Positions 6,644-15,350 are shown, counted from the first letter of the stretch. The stretch: 64,000 nt of DNA from an uncultured Oscillospiraceae bacterium (GCA_934591705.1 CAKTPM010000002.1:1-64000); one strand, 5' to 3'. The notes: generated by a model from the letters alone, not told the origin. Numbers and translations: made by a program.

Positions 6644-8125
6644 ATGAACCGTTCCTCCGGCATTTTACTGCCTATCTCCTCCCTCCCCTCTCCCTACGGC
6701 ATCGGCACCTTCGGTCAGGCGGCCTACGCATTCGCCGACTTTCTCCGGGCCGCCGGGCAAAGCCACTGGCAGCTCCTGCCCCTGGGCCCCACCAGCTACG
6801 GCGACTCCCCCTACCAGAGCTTCTCCGCCTTCGCGGGGAACCCCTACTTCATCGATCCGGACACCCTGGTGGAGGAGGGTCTCCTGACCCACGCAGAGGT
6901 AGCTGCCCATGACTGGGGCAGCGATGCGCGGCAGGTGGACTACGGCAAGCTCTACACAGGCCGCTTTGCCCTGCTGGAGAAGGCCAAGGCCCGGGGCTGG
7001 CGCCGGGACCGGGCGGCGGTGGAGGCCTTTGCGGCGGAGAACGGCCGCTGGCTCCGGGAGTACACCCTCTTTATGGCCCTCAAGCGGTACTTCGGCATGC
7101 GGGCCTGGATGGACTGGCCCGACGAGGGTGCCCGGCTCCACGATCCGGCGGCTCTGGCCCATTACCGCCGGGAGCTGGCGGCGGATGTGGAGCTTTTCAC
7201 CTACATTCAGTTTTTGTTCTACCGCCAGTGGGGTGCCCTGAAGACCTACATCAACGGCCTGGGCATCCGCATCATCGGCGATGTCCCCATCTATGTGGCC
7301 CTGGACTCGGCGGATGTGTGGAGCGAGCCGGACAAGTTCCGGCTGGACAGCCGCAATGTCCCCACCGCGGTGGCCGGCGTGCCGCCGGACTACTTCAGCG
7401 CCGACGGGCAGCTCTGGGGCAACCCCCTCTACAACTATGACGCCATGCGGCAGGACGGCTACGAGTGGTGGATCCGCCGCATCGGCGGCGCCGCCAAGCT
7501 CTATGATGTCATCCGTATCGACCACTTCCGGGGCTTCGAGAGCTACTGGGCGGTGCCCTACGGCGAAAAGACGGCGAAGAAGGGCCGCTGGGTCAAGGGT
7601 CCCGGCATGGATCTGGTGGGGGTGCTCACCAGCTGGTTCCACGATATCGAATTCATCGCCGAGGATCTGGGGGAGCCCACCCCGGCGGTCACGGCGCTTT
7701 TGGAGCGCTCCGGCCTCCCGGGCATGAAGGTGCTGGAATTTGCCTTCGACCCCCAGGAGCCCAGCAGCTACCTGCCCCACTGCTATGGGGAAAACTGCGT
7801 CTGCTACACCGGCACCCATGACAACGCCCCCCTGGCCCTCTGGCGCACCCAGGCGCCCAAGGAGGAGCTCGCCTTTGCCGAGAAGTACCTGGGTCTCAAC
7901 GAAAGGGAGGGCTTCAACCGGGGCATTATCCGGGGGGGCATGGGCTCCGTGGCCCGGCTCTTCGTGGCCCAGATGCAGGACTGGCTGGAGCTGGGTGCGG
8001 GTCACCGTACCAACACCCCCGGCACGGCGGCGGGGAACTGGCAGTGGCGGCTGCTCCCCGGCGAGACGGACAAAAAGCTGGCCCGGGATATCCGGGAGAT
8101 GACCCGCCTCTACGGCCGGCTCTGA
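6644..8125 (+). CDS. malQ: 4-alpha-glucanotransferase (amylomaltase)
   Basis: This 493-residue GH77 enzyme starts with the family signature GILLPISSLPSPYGIG and has GPTSYGDSPYQSFSAFAGN. The catalytic nucleophile is in IRIDHFRGFESYW, the acid/base Glu in EFIAEDLGEPTP and the third carboxylate in THDN. It transfers alpha-1,4-glucan segments between maltodextrins and releases glucose in the cytosol. ATG at 6644 is chosen because GAAAGGA precedes it by 8 nt; ATG at 6635 overlaps that site. It is divergent from the ROK kinase, fitting use of glycogen or starch oligomers. Confidence 0.95.
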   Translation: MNRSSGILLPISSLPSPYGIGTFGQAAYAFADFLRAAGQSHWQLLPLGPTSYGDSPYQSFSAFAGNPYFIDPDTLVEEGLLTHAEVAAHDWGSDARQVDYGKLYTGRFALLEKAKARGWRRDRAAVEAFAAENGRWLREYTLFMALKRYFGMRAWMDWPDEGARLHDPAALAHYRRELAADVELFTYIQFLFYRQWGALKTYINGLGIRIIGDVPIYVALDSADVWSEPDKFRLDSRNVPTAVAGVPPDYFSADGQLWGNPLYNYDAMRQDGYEWWIRRIGGAAKLYDVIRIDHFRGFESYWAVPYGEKTAKKGRWVKGPGMDLVGVLTSWFHDIEFIAEDLGEPTPAVTALLERSGLPGMKVLEFAFDPQEPSSYLPHCYGENCVCYTGTHDNAPLALWRTQAPKEELAFAEKYLGLNEREGFNRGIIRGGMGSVARLFVAQMQDWLELGAGHRTNTPGTAAGNWQWRLLPGETDKKLARDIREMTRLYGRL

Positions 8126-8130
8126 AATAA

Positions 8131-8166
8131 GCGCCCTCCCGACCGCAAGGTCGGGAGGGCGCTTTT
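8131..8166. terminator. bidirectional terminator, malQ and modC
   Basis: A 14-bp perfect stem with GCAA tetraloop (8131-8162) followed by TTTT lies between convergent genes. Confidence 0.9.
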
Positions 8167-8189
8167 CTTGTATAATATCCGGCGGTGCC

Positions 8190-9215
8190 TCACGCCTCCC
8201 AGTGCCAGCAGCACGCAGCCGAGAGGGTGAAGAAAACCGTATCGCCTGCCGCCGCCGCACTGTCGGCCGGCAGTGCCACGCGCAGCGGCGGTGCGCTCGG
8301 CGCAGTGGGGCAGCGCAGCACGGCAGCGGTGCCCCGCAGGTCGCGGATGACGCGCAGGATCTGCGCCCTGCAGCCGCCGCCCTCCCAGGACACTGCCTCG
8401 TCGGGGATCGCCACCGTCACCCGCTCGGCGGTCGTTTCCAGGGGCAGCACGATGTCCCAGCCCTCCAGGCGCACGCCGCCCTCGCAGCGGCGGGCGGTTA
8501 GAAAATTGCGGCAACCCAGCAGCTGGGCCGCCCCCACAGTGGCGGGACGCCGCAGCAGGGTCTCCATGTCCGTCACCGGGGAGGAGCGGCCGTTTTCCAT
8601 GACGCACACGCTGCCGCAGTTGCGGCAGCACTCCCCCAAATCGTGGCTGACCCACAAAACCGGCCCGGTGAAGTCCGCCAGCAGATCCGAGAGCTCCAGC
8701 TCCAGGTTCCACTTCAAAAAGCTGTCTAAGGCCGAAAACGGCTCATCCAGCAGGATCGCCCGGGGCTCGGAGGCCAGAATACGGGCCAGGGCCACGCGCT
8801 GCTGCTGGCCGCCGGAGAGCTGGGCGGGGTATTTTTTCTCCAGGCCCTCCAGGCGAAAGCGCCGCAGCAGCTCCGCCGTCTGCCGCTTCTTTTCGCTCCG
8901 CTTGCCGCCGCGGATGCCGCAACGGATATTCTGGGCCACGGTCATGGTGGGGAACAGGGCGTACTGCTGGAAGAGGCAGCCCACCCGCCGCTGCTGGGGG
9001 GTGAGGTCGATGCCCCTTTCACTGTCAAAGAGGGTCTCGCCATCCAGAACGATGCGCCCTCGGTCCGGGGTCATGATGCCGGCGATGCACTTGAGCGTAA
9101 CGCTCTTGCCGCAGCCGGAGGCCCCCAGCAGGGCCATGGTGCCCCCGGGGGTCTCAAACTGCACCCGGAGGGTGAAGGCCCCCAGCTTTTTTTCGATGTC
9201 CACCGAGATGCTCAT
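8190..9215 (-). CDS. modC: molybdate ABC transporter ATP-binding protein
   Basis: This 341-residue ATPase has Walker A GASGCGKS, the ABC signature LSGGQQQR, Walker B AILLDEP and the switch histidine in WVSHD. A C-terminal extension of about 110 residues fits the TOBE/molybdate-binding domain of ModC. It powers molybdate (or tungstate) import with ModB and ModA. The start at 9215 has AAGGAGG upstream, and its ATG overlaps the end of modB, so the two are translationally coupled. The open frame upstream of 9215 is not used. Substrate identity rests on the modA gene and the surrounding cofactor genes. Confidence 0.92.
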   Translation of the reverse strand: MSISVDIEKKLGAFTLRVQFETPGGTMALLGASGCGKSVTLKCIAGIMTPDRGRIVLDGETLFDSERGIDLTPQQRRVGCLFQQYALFPTMTVAQNIRCGIRGGKRSEKKRQTAELLRRFRLEGLEKKYPAQLSGGQQQRVALARILASEPRAILLDEPFSALDSFLKWNLELELSDLLADFTGPVLWVSHDLGECCRNCGSVCVMENGRSSPVTDMETLLRRPATVGAAQLLGCRNFLTARRCEGGVRLEGWDIVLPLETTAERVTVAIPDEAVSWEGGGCRAQILRVIRDLRGTAAVLRCPTAPSAPPLRVALPADSAAAAGDTVFFTLSAACCWHWEA

Positions 9216-9904
9216 GGGGCGCCCCTCCTTCTCCGGCCGGCCGCCGCCAGCAGGTTTTTCTTTTCCAGCATGTTCACTACCAGCAGGATCACCGCGGAGA
9301 TGGCGATATTCACCAGCACCCACCTCAGGGCCAGGGCATCGTTGTTGGTCTGCCAGAGCTGGTAGACGGTGGTGGACACCGTGGCGGTCTTGCCAGGGGT
9401 ATAGCCGGCGATCATGGAGGTAGCGCCGTACTCCCCCAGAGCCCGGGCAAAGGCCAGCACCGCGCCTGCCAGCACCCCCTGGCGGCAGCAGGGCATACGG
9501 ATATGCCAGAAAATGTAGGTGTTGGACAGCCCCAGGGTCTGCCCGGCGTGGGCCAGCGTCTCATCAAAGGCCTCGAAGGCGCCCCGGACGGTGCGGTACA
9601 TCAGCGGAAAGACCACCACCACCGTGGCGAAGATGGCCGACCACCAGGTCATCACCAGCCGGATGCCGAAGGTCTCCAGCACCCAGGCGCCGATGAGCCG
9701 CTTGGGCCCGAGCACGCGCAGCAGCAGATAGCCCACCACCGTAGGGGGCAGCACCAGGGGCAGGGTGAGGAGCACATCGAGGATGCCTTTGATCAGACGC
9801 GGGAGCTTGGCGATGTAATACGCCGCGGCGATGCCCGCGAAAAACACCACCACCGCCGATACGGCGGCGATGCGCAGGGAGTTTAAGAGGGGATACCAGT
9901 CCAT
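9212..9904 (-). CDS. modB: molybdate ABC transporter permease
   Basis: This 230-residue inner-membrane protein has five or six hydrophobic helices and the permease coupling loop ALGEYGATSMIAGYTPGKT, characteristic of ModB/CysT permeases. It forms the channel for molybdate and docks onto ModC. ATG at 9904 has GGAGG 7 nt upstream; a longer frame to 9967 lacks a site. It overlaps modC by 4 nt and follows modA by about 80 nt in the same direction. Confidence 0.93.
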   Translation of the reverse strand: MDWYPLLNSLRIAAVSAVVVFFAGIAAAYYIAKLPRLIKGILDVLLTLPLVLPPTVVGYLLLRVLGPKRLIGAWVLETFGIRLVMTWWSAIFATVVVVFPLMYRTVRGAFEAFDETLAHAGQTLGLSNTYIFWHIRMPCCRQGVLAGAVLAFARALGEYGATSMIAGYTPGKTATVSTTVYQLWQTNNDALALRWVLVNIAISAVILLVVNMLEKKNLLAAAGRRRRGAP

Positions 9905-9983
9905 GGGAAAACCTCCTGAAAAAATGGCCCATCGGGCAGGGAGCGCGGCGCTCCCTGCCCGGGGCATCGGGAATGAAAGGGTC

Positions 9984-10826
9984 TTACTGGGCCAGGGGGG
10001 TGAAAAGCACCTTCCGGAACTCAGCGGCGGCCTCGGCGCCCTGGAGGTACTGCAGGAACGCGGCGGCCTCCTGCTGGGCGGAGGTGTTCAGCACGGCGGC
10101 GGGATAGATGACCTGGCCGCACATGTCGGCGGTGGCCTCGGCGGCCACGGTCAGCCCGGCGGAGTAGGCGTCGGAAGCGTAGATGATGCCGCAGTCCACG
10201 GTGCCCTCGCTGACGGCGGTGGTGACCTCCTTGACATTGGAGCCGTAGGTGAGCTTCTCGGCAATGGCGGCCTCGTCAAGGTTATAATAGGCGAATATCT
10301 TCTGGGTGTACTGGCCCACGGGCACATCGCTGTTGCCGATGGCCAGCTTCACATCCCCGCTCTTGAGGAGCTCGGCCAGCTTATCGAAGCTGTCGATGCC
10401 CTTGTCGCTGCCCTCGGCAACGGCCAGCACCACCTTATTCTCCAGCAGGTCGATGCGGCTGCCTGCCACCAGCATGTCCAGCCCGTCGGGGTTCTTCTCG
10501 GCATTGTCCTTGAGGGTGCCGTCCAGGGCGTTCATCTGCTTGGGGGCGGCGGAGATAAAGAGGTCGCACACCGCGCCCTCCTTGATCTGGGTCAGGAGCT
10601 TGCCGGAGGAATCGAAGTTGAAGCTGAGCTTCACATTCGCGTTCTCGGCCATGTACTTCTCGCCGATGGCGGTGAGGGACTCGGTGAGGGAGGCGGCGGC
10701 AAACACCGTCAGCTCCACAGGGGTCTGGGCGTCATTTTCGGGGGCATCGTTGTTGTTCTTGCTGCCGCAGGCCGCCATACTCAGCACCAGGAGGAGCACC
10801 AGCAGCAGGGAGATGGCCTTTTTCAT
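9984..10826 (-). CDS. modA: molybdate-binding lipoprotein
   Basis: This 280-residue protein has a lipoprotein signal (MKKAISLLLVLLLVLSMAAC) and then the periplasmic-binding-protein fold start ELTVFAAASLTESL. NFDSSGKLLTQIKEGAVCDLFISA is split across the ligand pocket, with Ser residues expected to bind the oxyanion. It captures molybdate or tungstate outside the membrane for ModBC. ATG at 10826 with AAGGAAG upstream is chosen over a more distal start. The Asn-rich linker after the lipobox is usual for lipoproteins. Confidence 0.93.
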   Translation of the reverse strand: MKKAISLLLVLLLVLSMAACGSKNNNDAPENDAQTPVELTVFAAASLTESLTAIGEKYMAENANVKLSFNFDSSGKLLTQIKEGAVCDLFISAAPKQMNALDGTLKDNAEKNPDGLDMLVAGSRIDLLENKVVLAVAEGSDKGIDSFDKLAELLKSGDVKLAIGNSDVPVGQYTQKIFAYYNLDEAAIAEKLTYGSNVKEVTTAVSEGTVDCGIIYASDAYSAGLTVAAEATADMCGQVIYPAAVLNTSAQQEAAAFLQYLQGAEAAAEFRKVLFTPLAQ

Positions 10827-10899
10827 CTTTTCTTCCTTTCTTATCACAGGTTGGCTTTATATCATCGCAATTCTCATGCAAGGATAACGGTTTTCTTTT

Positions 10900-10924
10900 G
10901 TATGCGCCCCGGCGGGGCGCATAC
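10900..10924. repeat. strong hairpin between moeA-like gene and modA
   Basis: GTATGCGCCCC and its exact complement surround a 3-nt loop. On the minus strand no T-run follows, so it may be an attenuating or RNA-stabilising intercistronic stem rather than a full terminator. Confidence 0.6.
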
Positions 10925-10942
10925 GGCTTTTCGCTTTTCAGC

Positions 10943-11962
10943 TTACTTTCCGAAGGGGCAGACGGGATAATGACACACCTCGCAGCCCAGGCACAGGCCG
11001 CCCTCGCCCAGGGCGGCGATGTCGGCGCGCTTTACGGGCACATCCGCCGCCACATGGGGCAGCACCAGATCGAAGATGGTGGCCCCAGCATACATCACGC
11101 AGCCCGGCAGGCCCATGACGGGGGTGCCGTCATCAAAATAGCCCAGCAGAAACATGGCGCCGGGCAGCACCGGCGCGCCGTAGCACACGATGTCGGCCCC
11201 TGCCGCCCGGATGCCGCCGGGGGTGTTGTCGTCGGGATCCACGCTCATGCCGCCGGTGCAGAGGATCATGTCGGGGCCTTTGCGGCGCATGGCGTCAACG
11301 GCGTCCCGGACATTCTCCACGCCGTCCCCGGAGTAGACCACCTCCAGGGTTTCGATGCCGCAGGCCTTCAGCTTATCGATCACCACGGGGGTGAAGGTAT
11401 CCTGGATGAGGCCCTTTTTCACCTCGCCGCCGGTGGCCACGATGCAGGCGGTTTTCCGCACAAAGGGCCGCAGAGACAGCAGGGGCTCATCGCCGGCGGC
11501 GGCCTCGGCCCTTTGGAGCTTTTCCTCCGCGATGACCAGGGGGATCACCCGCATACCCGCTAACTTATCCCCCTTGCGGACGGCGGTGCCCCCCTTGCGG
11601 GTGGCGATCATCACCTCGTCCTGGCTGTTGACGGCCACCAGCCGGGCGCTGTCCACGGTGAAAAGCCCGTCACAGGCGGCCCGGAGCTCGATCTTGCCCT
11701 CCTTGACCTCGCTGCGGGTCATGTTCTCCTGGCCGCAGAGGGCCAGAAGCCGCAGGGCAGCGTCGTTTTCGTGGACCGTGCCCGGGGTCATCTCCCACAC
11801 ATAGAGGTGCTCCTTGCCCATGGACAGCAGCACCGGGATGTCCTCCGCCGTGACCACATGGCCCTTGCGGAAGCGGGCGTCCTTATACTGATCCTTGATG
11901 ATCTGGGTCATATCGTGGCACAGCACATGGCCCAGGGCGTCCTCTGTTCGGATGAGCTTCAT
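10943..11962 (-). CDS. molybdopterin-binding MoeA-like protein with Cys-rich tail
   Basis: This 339-residue protein has a MoeA-type organisation: an N-terminal domain (EDALGHVLCHDMTQI) and a molybdopterin-binding domain with ILCTGGMSVDPDDNTPGGI and VMGLPGCVMY. Enzymes of this fold insert molybdate into molybdopterin. It is shorter than canonical MoeA (about 400 residues). The C-terminus ends GLCLGCEVCHYPVCPFGK, with four or more cysteines that could bind a metal. ATG at 11962 overlaps the stop of the MOSC gene. It lies in a minus-strand run moaA-moaC-MOSC-this gene-modABC. An alternative reading is a cofactor-modifying or sensing protein rather than a true MoeA. Confidence 0.8.
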   Translation of the reverse strand: MKLIRTEDALGHVLCHDMTQIIKDQYKDARFRKGHVVTAEDIPVLLSMGKEHLYVWEMTPGTVHENDAALRLLALCGQENMTRSEVKEGKIELRAACDGLFTVDSARLVAVNSQDEVMIATRKGGTAVRKGDKLAGMRVIPLVIAEEKLQRAEAAAGDEPLLSLRPFVRKTACIVATGGEVKKGLIQDTFTPVVIDKLKACGIETLEVVYSGDGVENVRDAVDAMRRKGPDMILCTGGMSVDPDDNTPGGIRAAGADIVCYGAPVLPGAMFLLGYFDDGTPVMGLPGCVMYAGATIFDLVLPHVAADVPVKRADIAALGEGGLCLGCEVCHYPVCPFGK

Positions 11963-12393
11963 TTCAGCACCTCGATCTCGTCTCCGGCCTGCACGCGGCC
12001 TTCTTTTATCACCACGGCGAAGATGCCCTCTGTGGGCATCACACACTTGCCCGCCGTGCGCTTGATCTCGCAGTCATCGTGGCATTTCTTGCCGATCTGC
12101 GTCACCTCCAGCTCCGTTTGGCCCACCCGCAGGCGGGTGCCCACCGGCAGGGTCTTGAGCTCGATGCCCCGGGTGTTGATATTCTCGGCGAAAACTCCCG
12201 CGTCCAGGGGGATGGGGCAGATGTCCCGCATGGTGTCCACGCTCTCCTCCGCCAGGAGGCTGATCTGCCGGTGCCAGTCCCCGGCGTGAGCGTCCCCCAG
12301 GATGCCGTGGCGCAGCTTCAAGTCGATATAGGGCACCTCATGCTTCCGGACGCCCTTTTTTTCGCTGATGTTCACAGCCGTTACATAAGCCAT
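11959..12393 (-). CDS. MOSC domain protein
   Basis: This 144-residue protein has the MOSC pattern: GILGDAHAGDWHRQISLLAEES near residue 30, FAENINTRG near residue 68, a Cys at KKCHDDCEI and the closing strand AVVIKEGRVQAGDEIEV. MOSC domains handle sulfur or bind the molybdenum cofactor. As a free-standing domain encoded between moaC and a moeA-like gene it is probably a cofactor carrier or sulfurase accessory. GGAGG precedes the start by 7 nt, and only 2 nt separate it from the moaC stop. Confidence 0.85.
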   Translation of the reverse strand: MAYVTAVNISEKKGVRKHEVPYIDLKLRHGILGDAHAGDWHRQISLLAEESVDTMRDICPIPLDAGVFAENINTRGIELKTLPVGTRLRVGQTELEVTQIGKKCHDDCEIKRTAGKCVMPTEGIFAVVIKEGRVQAGDEIEVLK

Positions 12394-12395
12394 CT

Positions 12396-12866
12396 TTATA
12401 CCTCCGCCTCATACACGCCGCTTTTGCCGCCCTCCTTGTAGAGGAGGCGCACATCGGTGATGACCATATCCCGCTGCACGGCCTTGCACATATCGTACAC
12501 CGTCAGGGCCGCCGCGCTGGCGGCGGTGAGGGCCTCCATCTCCACGCCGGTCTCCCCCCGGCAGCACACCTCGCTGCGGATGTGCAGGGCGGTCTCCTCC
12601 AGGGTGAAGGAGATATCCGCCTTGGTCAGCAGCAGGGGGTGGCACATGGGAATGAGCCCGGCGGTGTTCTTGGCGGCCATGATGCCCGCCACCTGGGCCA
12701 CCGCCAGCACATCGCCCTTGCCGATGGCGCCGGCCTTGATTTTGTCCATGGTGGCCTTGGCCATATGCACCGTGGCCCGGGCCCGGGCAGTGCGGTGGGT
12801 CTGGGGCTTTTCGCTGACATCCACCATCCGGGCCCGTCCCTGATCGTTAAAATGGGTAAGCTCCAT
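12396..12866 (-). CDS. moaC: cyclic pyranopterin monophosphate synthase
   Basis: This 156-residue enzyme shows the MoaC signatures MVDVSEKPQTHRTARA near residue 14, GLIPMCHPLLLT near residue 70 and GVEMEALTAASAAALTVYDMCKA near residue 106, which carry the conserved catalytic Lys/His/Asp residues. It converts the MoaA product to cyclic pyranopterin monophosphate in molybdopterin synthesis. GGAGGATAAGCAG precedes the ATG, and the gene starts 4 nt after the moaA stop. Confidence 0.96.
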   Translation of the reverse strand: MELTHFNDQGRARMVDVSEKPQTHRTARARATVHMAKATMDKIKAGAIGKGDVLAVAQVAGIMAAKNTAGLIPMCHPLLLTKADISFTLEETALHIRSEVCCRGETGVEMEALTAASAAALTVYDMCKAVQRDMVITDVRLLYKEGGKSGVYEAEV

Positions 12867-12870
12867 CTGC

Positions 12871-13818
12871 TTATCCTCCTATCTCGAACATCCCCCGGGG
12901 GGTTTGGGTATGGCCGGTCTCGTCCATGCGGTGCCGCCGGGGCTTCCTGGCGACGCCCTGGCGGATGGCCTCCCGCAGCGCCTGGCCGCGAAGCCCCCGG
13001 AGGGGCACCTCCTCCCGGGAGTGGAGGCAGGGCTTGAGCTTGCCGTCCGCGGTGATGCGGATGCGGGTGCAGTCGGCGCAAAAGGCGCAGCTCATGGGCT
13101 CGATGAGCCCCACGGTGCCCCGGGCCCCGGGCAGCCGATAGAGCTTCGCAACGCCCCTTTCCCCTGCCGGCTCTAAGCCGGGGACGCGCTCCAGCACCGC
13201 CCCGGCGGGCAAAAAGCGCTCCTTCGGCCAGGCGGCGCAAACGCCCATGGGCATCAGCTCAATGAACCGCACCTCCCAGGGCTTATCCGCCGTCAGGCGC
13301 ACAAAGTCCCCGATCTCATCATCGTTGACGCCGCCCATGAGCACGCAGTTGAGCTTCAGGTCCGCAAAGCCGGCGGCCTCCGCATGCTCGATGCCCTGCA
13401 GCACCCGGGATAGCTCCCCCACCCGGGTGATGTTCCGATAGCGCTCCGGCCGCAGGGAGTCAATGCTGATGTTCAGCCGGTCCACTCCCGCCTGCCGCAG
13501 GGCCGGGGCCATTTGGGCCAGGCGGGTGCCGTTGGTGGTGAGACAAAGCTCCTCGATGCCCGGCACCGCCCGCAGCATGGCGCACAGCTCTGCGATGCCC
13601 CGGCGGGCCAGGGGCTCGCCGCCGGTGATCCGCAGCTTCCTTACGCCCAAGTCCGCCGCCGCGGCGGCAAAGTCCCGCAGCTCCTCAAAGGAGCAAAGGT
13701 CCCGGTGACTGCGCTTTTCCACCCCGGCCTCCGCCATGCAGTAGCGGCACCGGAGGTCGCACAGCTCCGTCACGGACAGCCGGAGATATGTGATATTTCT
13801 GCCTAACTCATCGATCAT
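12871..13818 (-). CDS. moaA: GTP 3',8-cyclase
   Basis: This 315-residue radical SAM enzyme has the N-terminal cluster motif CDLRCRYC, ITGGEPL, and a second C-terminal cluster site (CAFCADCTRIRITADGK...CLHS) diagnostic of MoaA. It rearranges GTP as the first step of molybdopterin synthesis. ATG at 13818 with AAGGAAGG 8 nt upstream is chosen over an upstream frame extension. The C-terminus ends FEIGG; active MoaA needs a C-terminal GG, which is present. It leads the minus-strand molybdenum operon and is divergent from the IclR gene. Confidence 0.96.
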   Translation of the reverse strand: MIDELGRNITYLRLSVTELCDLRCRYCMAEAGVEKRSHRDLCSFEELRDFAAAAADLGVRKLRITGGEPLARRGIAELCAMLRAVPGIEELCLTTNGTRLAQMAPALRQAGVDRLNISIDSLRPERYRNITRVGELSRVLQGIEHAEAAGFADLKLNCVLMGGVNDDEIGDFVRLTADKPWEVRFIELMPMGVCAAWPKERFLPAGAVLERVPGLEPAGERGVAKLYRLPGARGTVGLIEPMSCAFCADCTRIRITADGKLKPCLHSREEVPLRGLRGQALREAIRQGVARKPRRHRMDETGHTQTPRGMFEIGG

Positions 13819-13881
13819 GGGAACGCCCTTCCTTTTCCCCAGCATTGTACCATCCCGGGGCGGCGCATTGCAAACCGCTCG

Positions 13882-13920
13882 TCCGATATTATCGGATTTT
13901 GCGCCGTCTTTGTCGGATTA
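13882..13920. promoter_or_regulatory. operator candidate: TCCGATATTATCGGA plus half-site
   Basis: A perfect palindrome lies at 13882-13896 and a further GTCGGATTA half-site at 13912-13920, just upstream of the iclR -35 box. The spacing fits a site for the divergently encoded IclR protein controlling itself and possibly the moaA operon. Confidence 0.5.
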
Positions 13921-13923
13921 TTC

Positions 13924-13952
13924 TTGACAGAGAATCACGCTTTGGCTATGCT
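13924..13952 (+). promoter_or_regulatory. promoter of the IclR-mogA operon
   Basis: TTGACA (13924-13929) and TATGCT (13947-13952) are 17 nt apart, 25 nt before the start codon. Confidence 0.65.
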
Positions 13953-13976
13953 GGTAGGGAAAAGGAGGGCGGAAGC

Positions 13977-14756
13977 ATGGTAGACGGCAATATCATCCTC
14001 TCGGTGGCCAAGGCCATGGAGCTGCTGCAGCTTTTGAGCCAGAGCGGGCGGCCGCTGCTGCTCAAGGAGCTCACCGACCTCAGCGGCTATCCCAAGAGCA
14101 CGGTGTTTGGCCTTTTGACCACCATGCGGCGCTACGACATGGTCACCCAGACCCCGGAGGGGCGCTACGCCCTGGGGCTGCGGCTCTTCGAATACGGCCG
14201 CCAGGTGGAGCGCTCCTGGGACATCTCCGCGGTGGCCCGGCCCTACATGGAGCATCTCTGCCGGCAGACCGGCGCCTCGGTGATGCTCTCGGTGTGCGAG
14301 GGCGGCAGCGTCATCACCCTGGACCAGGTGGAGGCCCGCAACGGTCTGCGCATCGTATCGGACACCGGCTCCCGGCTCCCGGTGTACTGCACCTCCCAGG
14401 GGAAGGTGTTCTTGGCCCACATGTCCCGCGCCAGCGCCGAGGCGCTGCTGCGCCGCCAGCGGCTGCACCCCTTCACCCCCCACACCGTCACCGACATCCC
14501 CTCCCTGCTCCGGGAGGCGGAGACCTGCCGGGCCAACGGCTATGCCATTGAAAACGGCGAATATAAGATCGGCCTGCGCTCCATTTCCGCCCCGGTCTAC
14601 AATGTGGACGGCAAGGTGCGCTACACCGTGGGCGTCATCGGCATGTTCCGCAGCGTCCATTCCGAGGAATTCCGCCAGGCGGTGGAGCAGGTCTGTGCCA
14701 CCGCCGGCATGATCTCCACCGCCCTGGGCTATCGAAAGCAGGAGGAACCGCTATGA
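13977..14756 (+). CDS. IclR family transcriptional regulator
   Basis: This 259-residue protein has an N-terminal winged helix (LSVAKAMELLQLLSQ, with recognition segment YPKSTVFGLLTTM) and a C-terminal IclR effector domain (GRYALGLRLFEYG..., LPVYCTSQGKVFLA, VIGMFRS). AAAGGAGG lies 10 nt before ATG 13977, whereas the longer open frame has no site. It overlaps mogA by 4 nt and is divergent from moaA, which suggests control of molybdenum-cofactor genes or of a molybdoenzyme pathway elsewhere. The effector is unknown. Confidence 0.9.
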   Translation: MVDGNIILSVAKAMELLQLLSQSGRPLLLKELTDLSGYPKSTVFGLLTTMRRYDMVTQTPEGRYALGLRLFEYGRQVERSWDISAVARPYMEHLCRQTGASVMLSVCEGGSVITLDQVEARNGLRIVSDTGSRLPVYCTSQGKVFLAHMSRASAEALLRRQRLHPFTPHTVTDIPSLLREAETCRANGYAIENGEYKIGLRSISAPVYNVDGKVRYTVGVIGMFRSVHSEEFRQAVEQVCATAGMISTALGYRKQEEPL

Positions 14757-15235
14757 GCTATACAGCAGCCGTCATCACCGTCAGCGACCTGGGGAGCCGG
14801 GGCCTCCGGCAGGATACCAGCGGCCCCGCCGTGGGGGCCATGCTGGAGCAGGCGGGCTATGAGGTGGTCTATACCGCCATGGTCCCCGACGAAACAGAGG
14901 TGATCGCTGCCTCCCTGCGCGAGGCCGCCGACGCGCGGGGCATCGACCTTGTCATCACCACCGGCGGCACGGGGCTCTCCCCCCGGGATGTGACCCCGGA
15001 GGCCACCCTGTCCGTGCTGGATCGGGAGATACGGGCCATTCCCGTGGCCATGTGGGTGGCGGGGCTGAAGATCACGCCCCGGGCCATGCTCTCCCGGGCC
15101 GTGGCGGGCACCCGGGCAAGCACCCTCATCGTGAACCTCCCCGGCTCGGAGAAGGCCGCCCGGGAGAACCTGGCCGCCGTCATCGGCACACTGGAGCACG
15201 CCCTGCACATGATGGCCGCAGAGGGCCACGGCTGA
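14753..15235 (+). CDS. mogA: MogA/MoaB family molybdopterin adenylyltransferase
   Basis: This 160-residue protein has VITVSDLGSRG at the N-terminus, TTGGTGLSPRDVTPEAT near residue 64 and VNLPGSEKAARENL near the C-terminus, the motif order of MogA/MoaB. It adenylylates molybdopterin before metal insertion. The ATG overlaps the IclR stop (ATGA), so the two are coupled. MogA and MoaB cannot be separated with certainty from sequence alone. Confidence 0.92.
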   Translation: MSYTAAVITVSDLGSRGLRQDTSGPAVGAMLEQAGYEVVYTAMVPDETEVIAASLREAADARGIDLVITTGGTGLSPRDVTPEATLSVLDREIRAIPVAMWVAGLKITPRAMLSRAVAGTRASTLIVNLPGSEKAARENLAAVIGTLEHALHMMAAEGHG

Positions 15236-15252
15236 GAGCCAAAGACAGCGGC

Positions 15253-15288
15253 AAAAAAGCGCCTGACCCACAGGGTCAGGCGCTTTTT
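15253..15288 (+). terminator. intrinsic terminator after mogA
   Basis: GCGCCTGACCC/GGGTCAGGCGC stem, 3-nt loop, preceded by six A and followed by five T. Confidence 0.9.
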
Positions 15289-15350
15289 CCTTCCCGCTCC
15301 GCTCGCGGCCTTCCGCAAAGGGCAGGCCCCCGGCCCAGGGGCGGCGCGGC

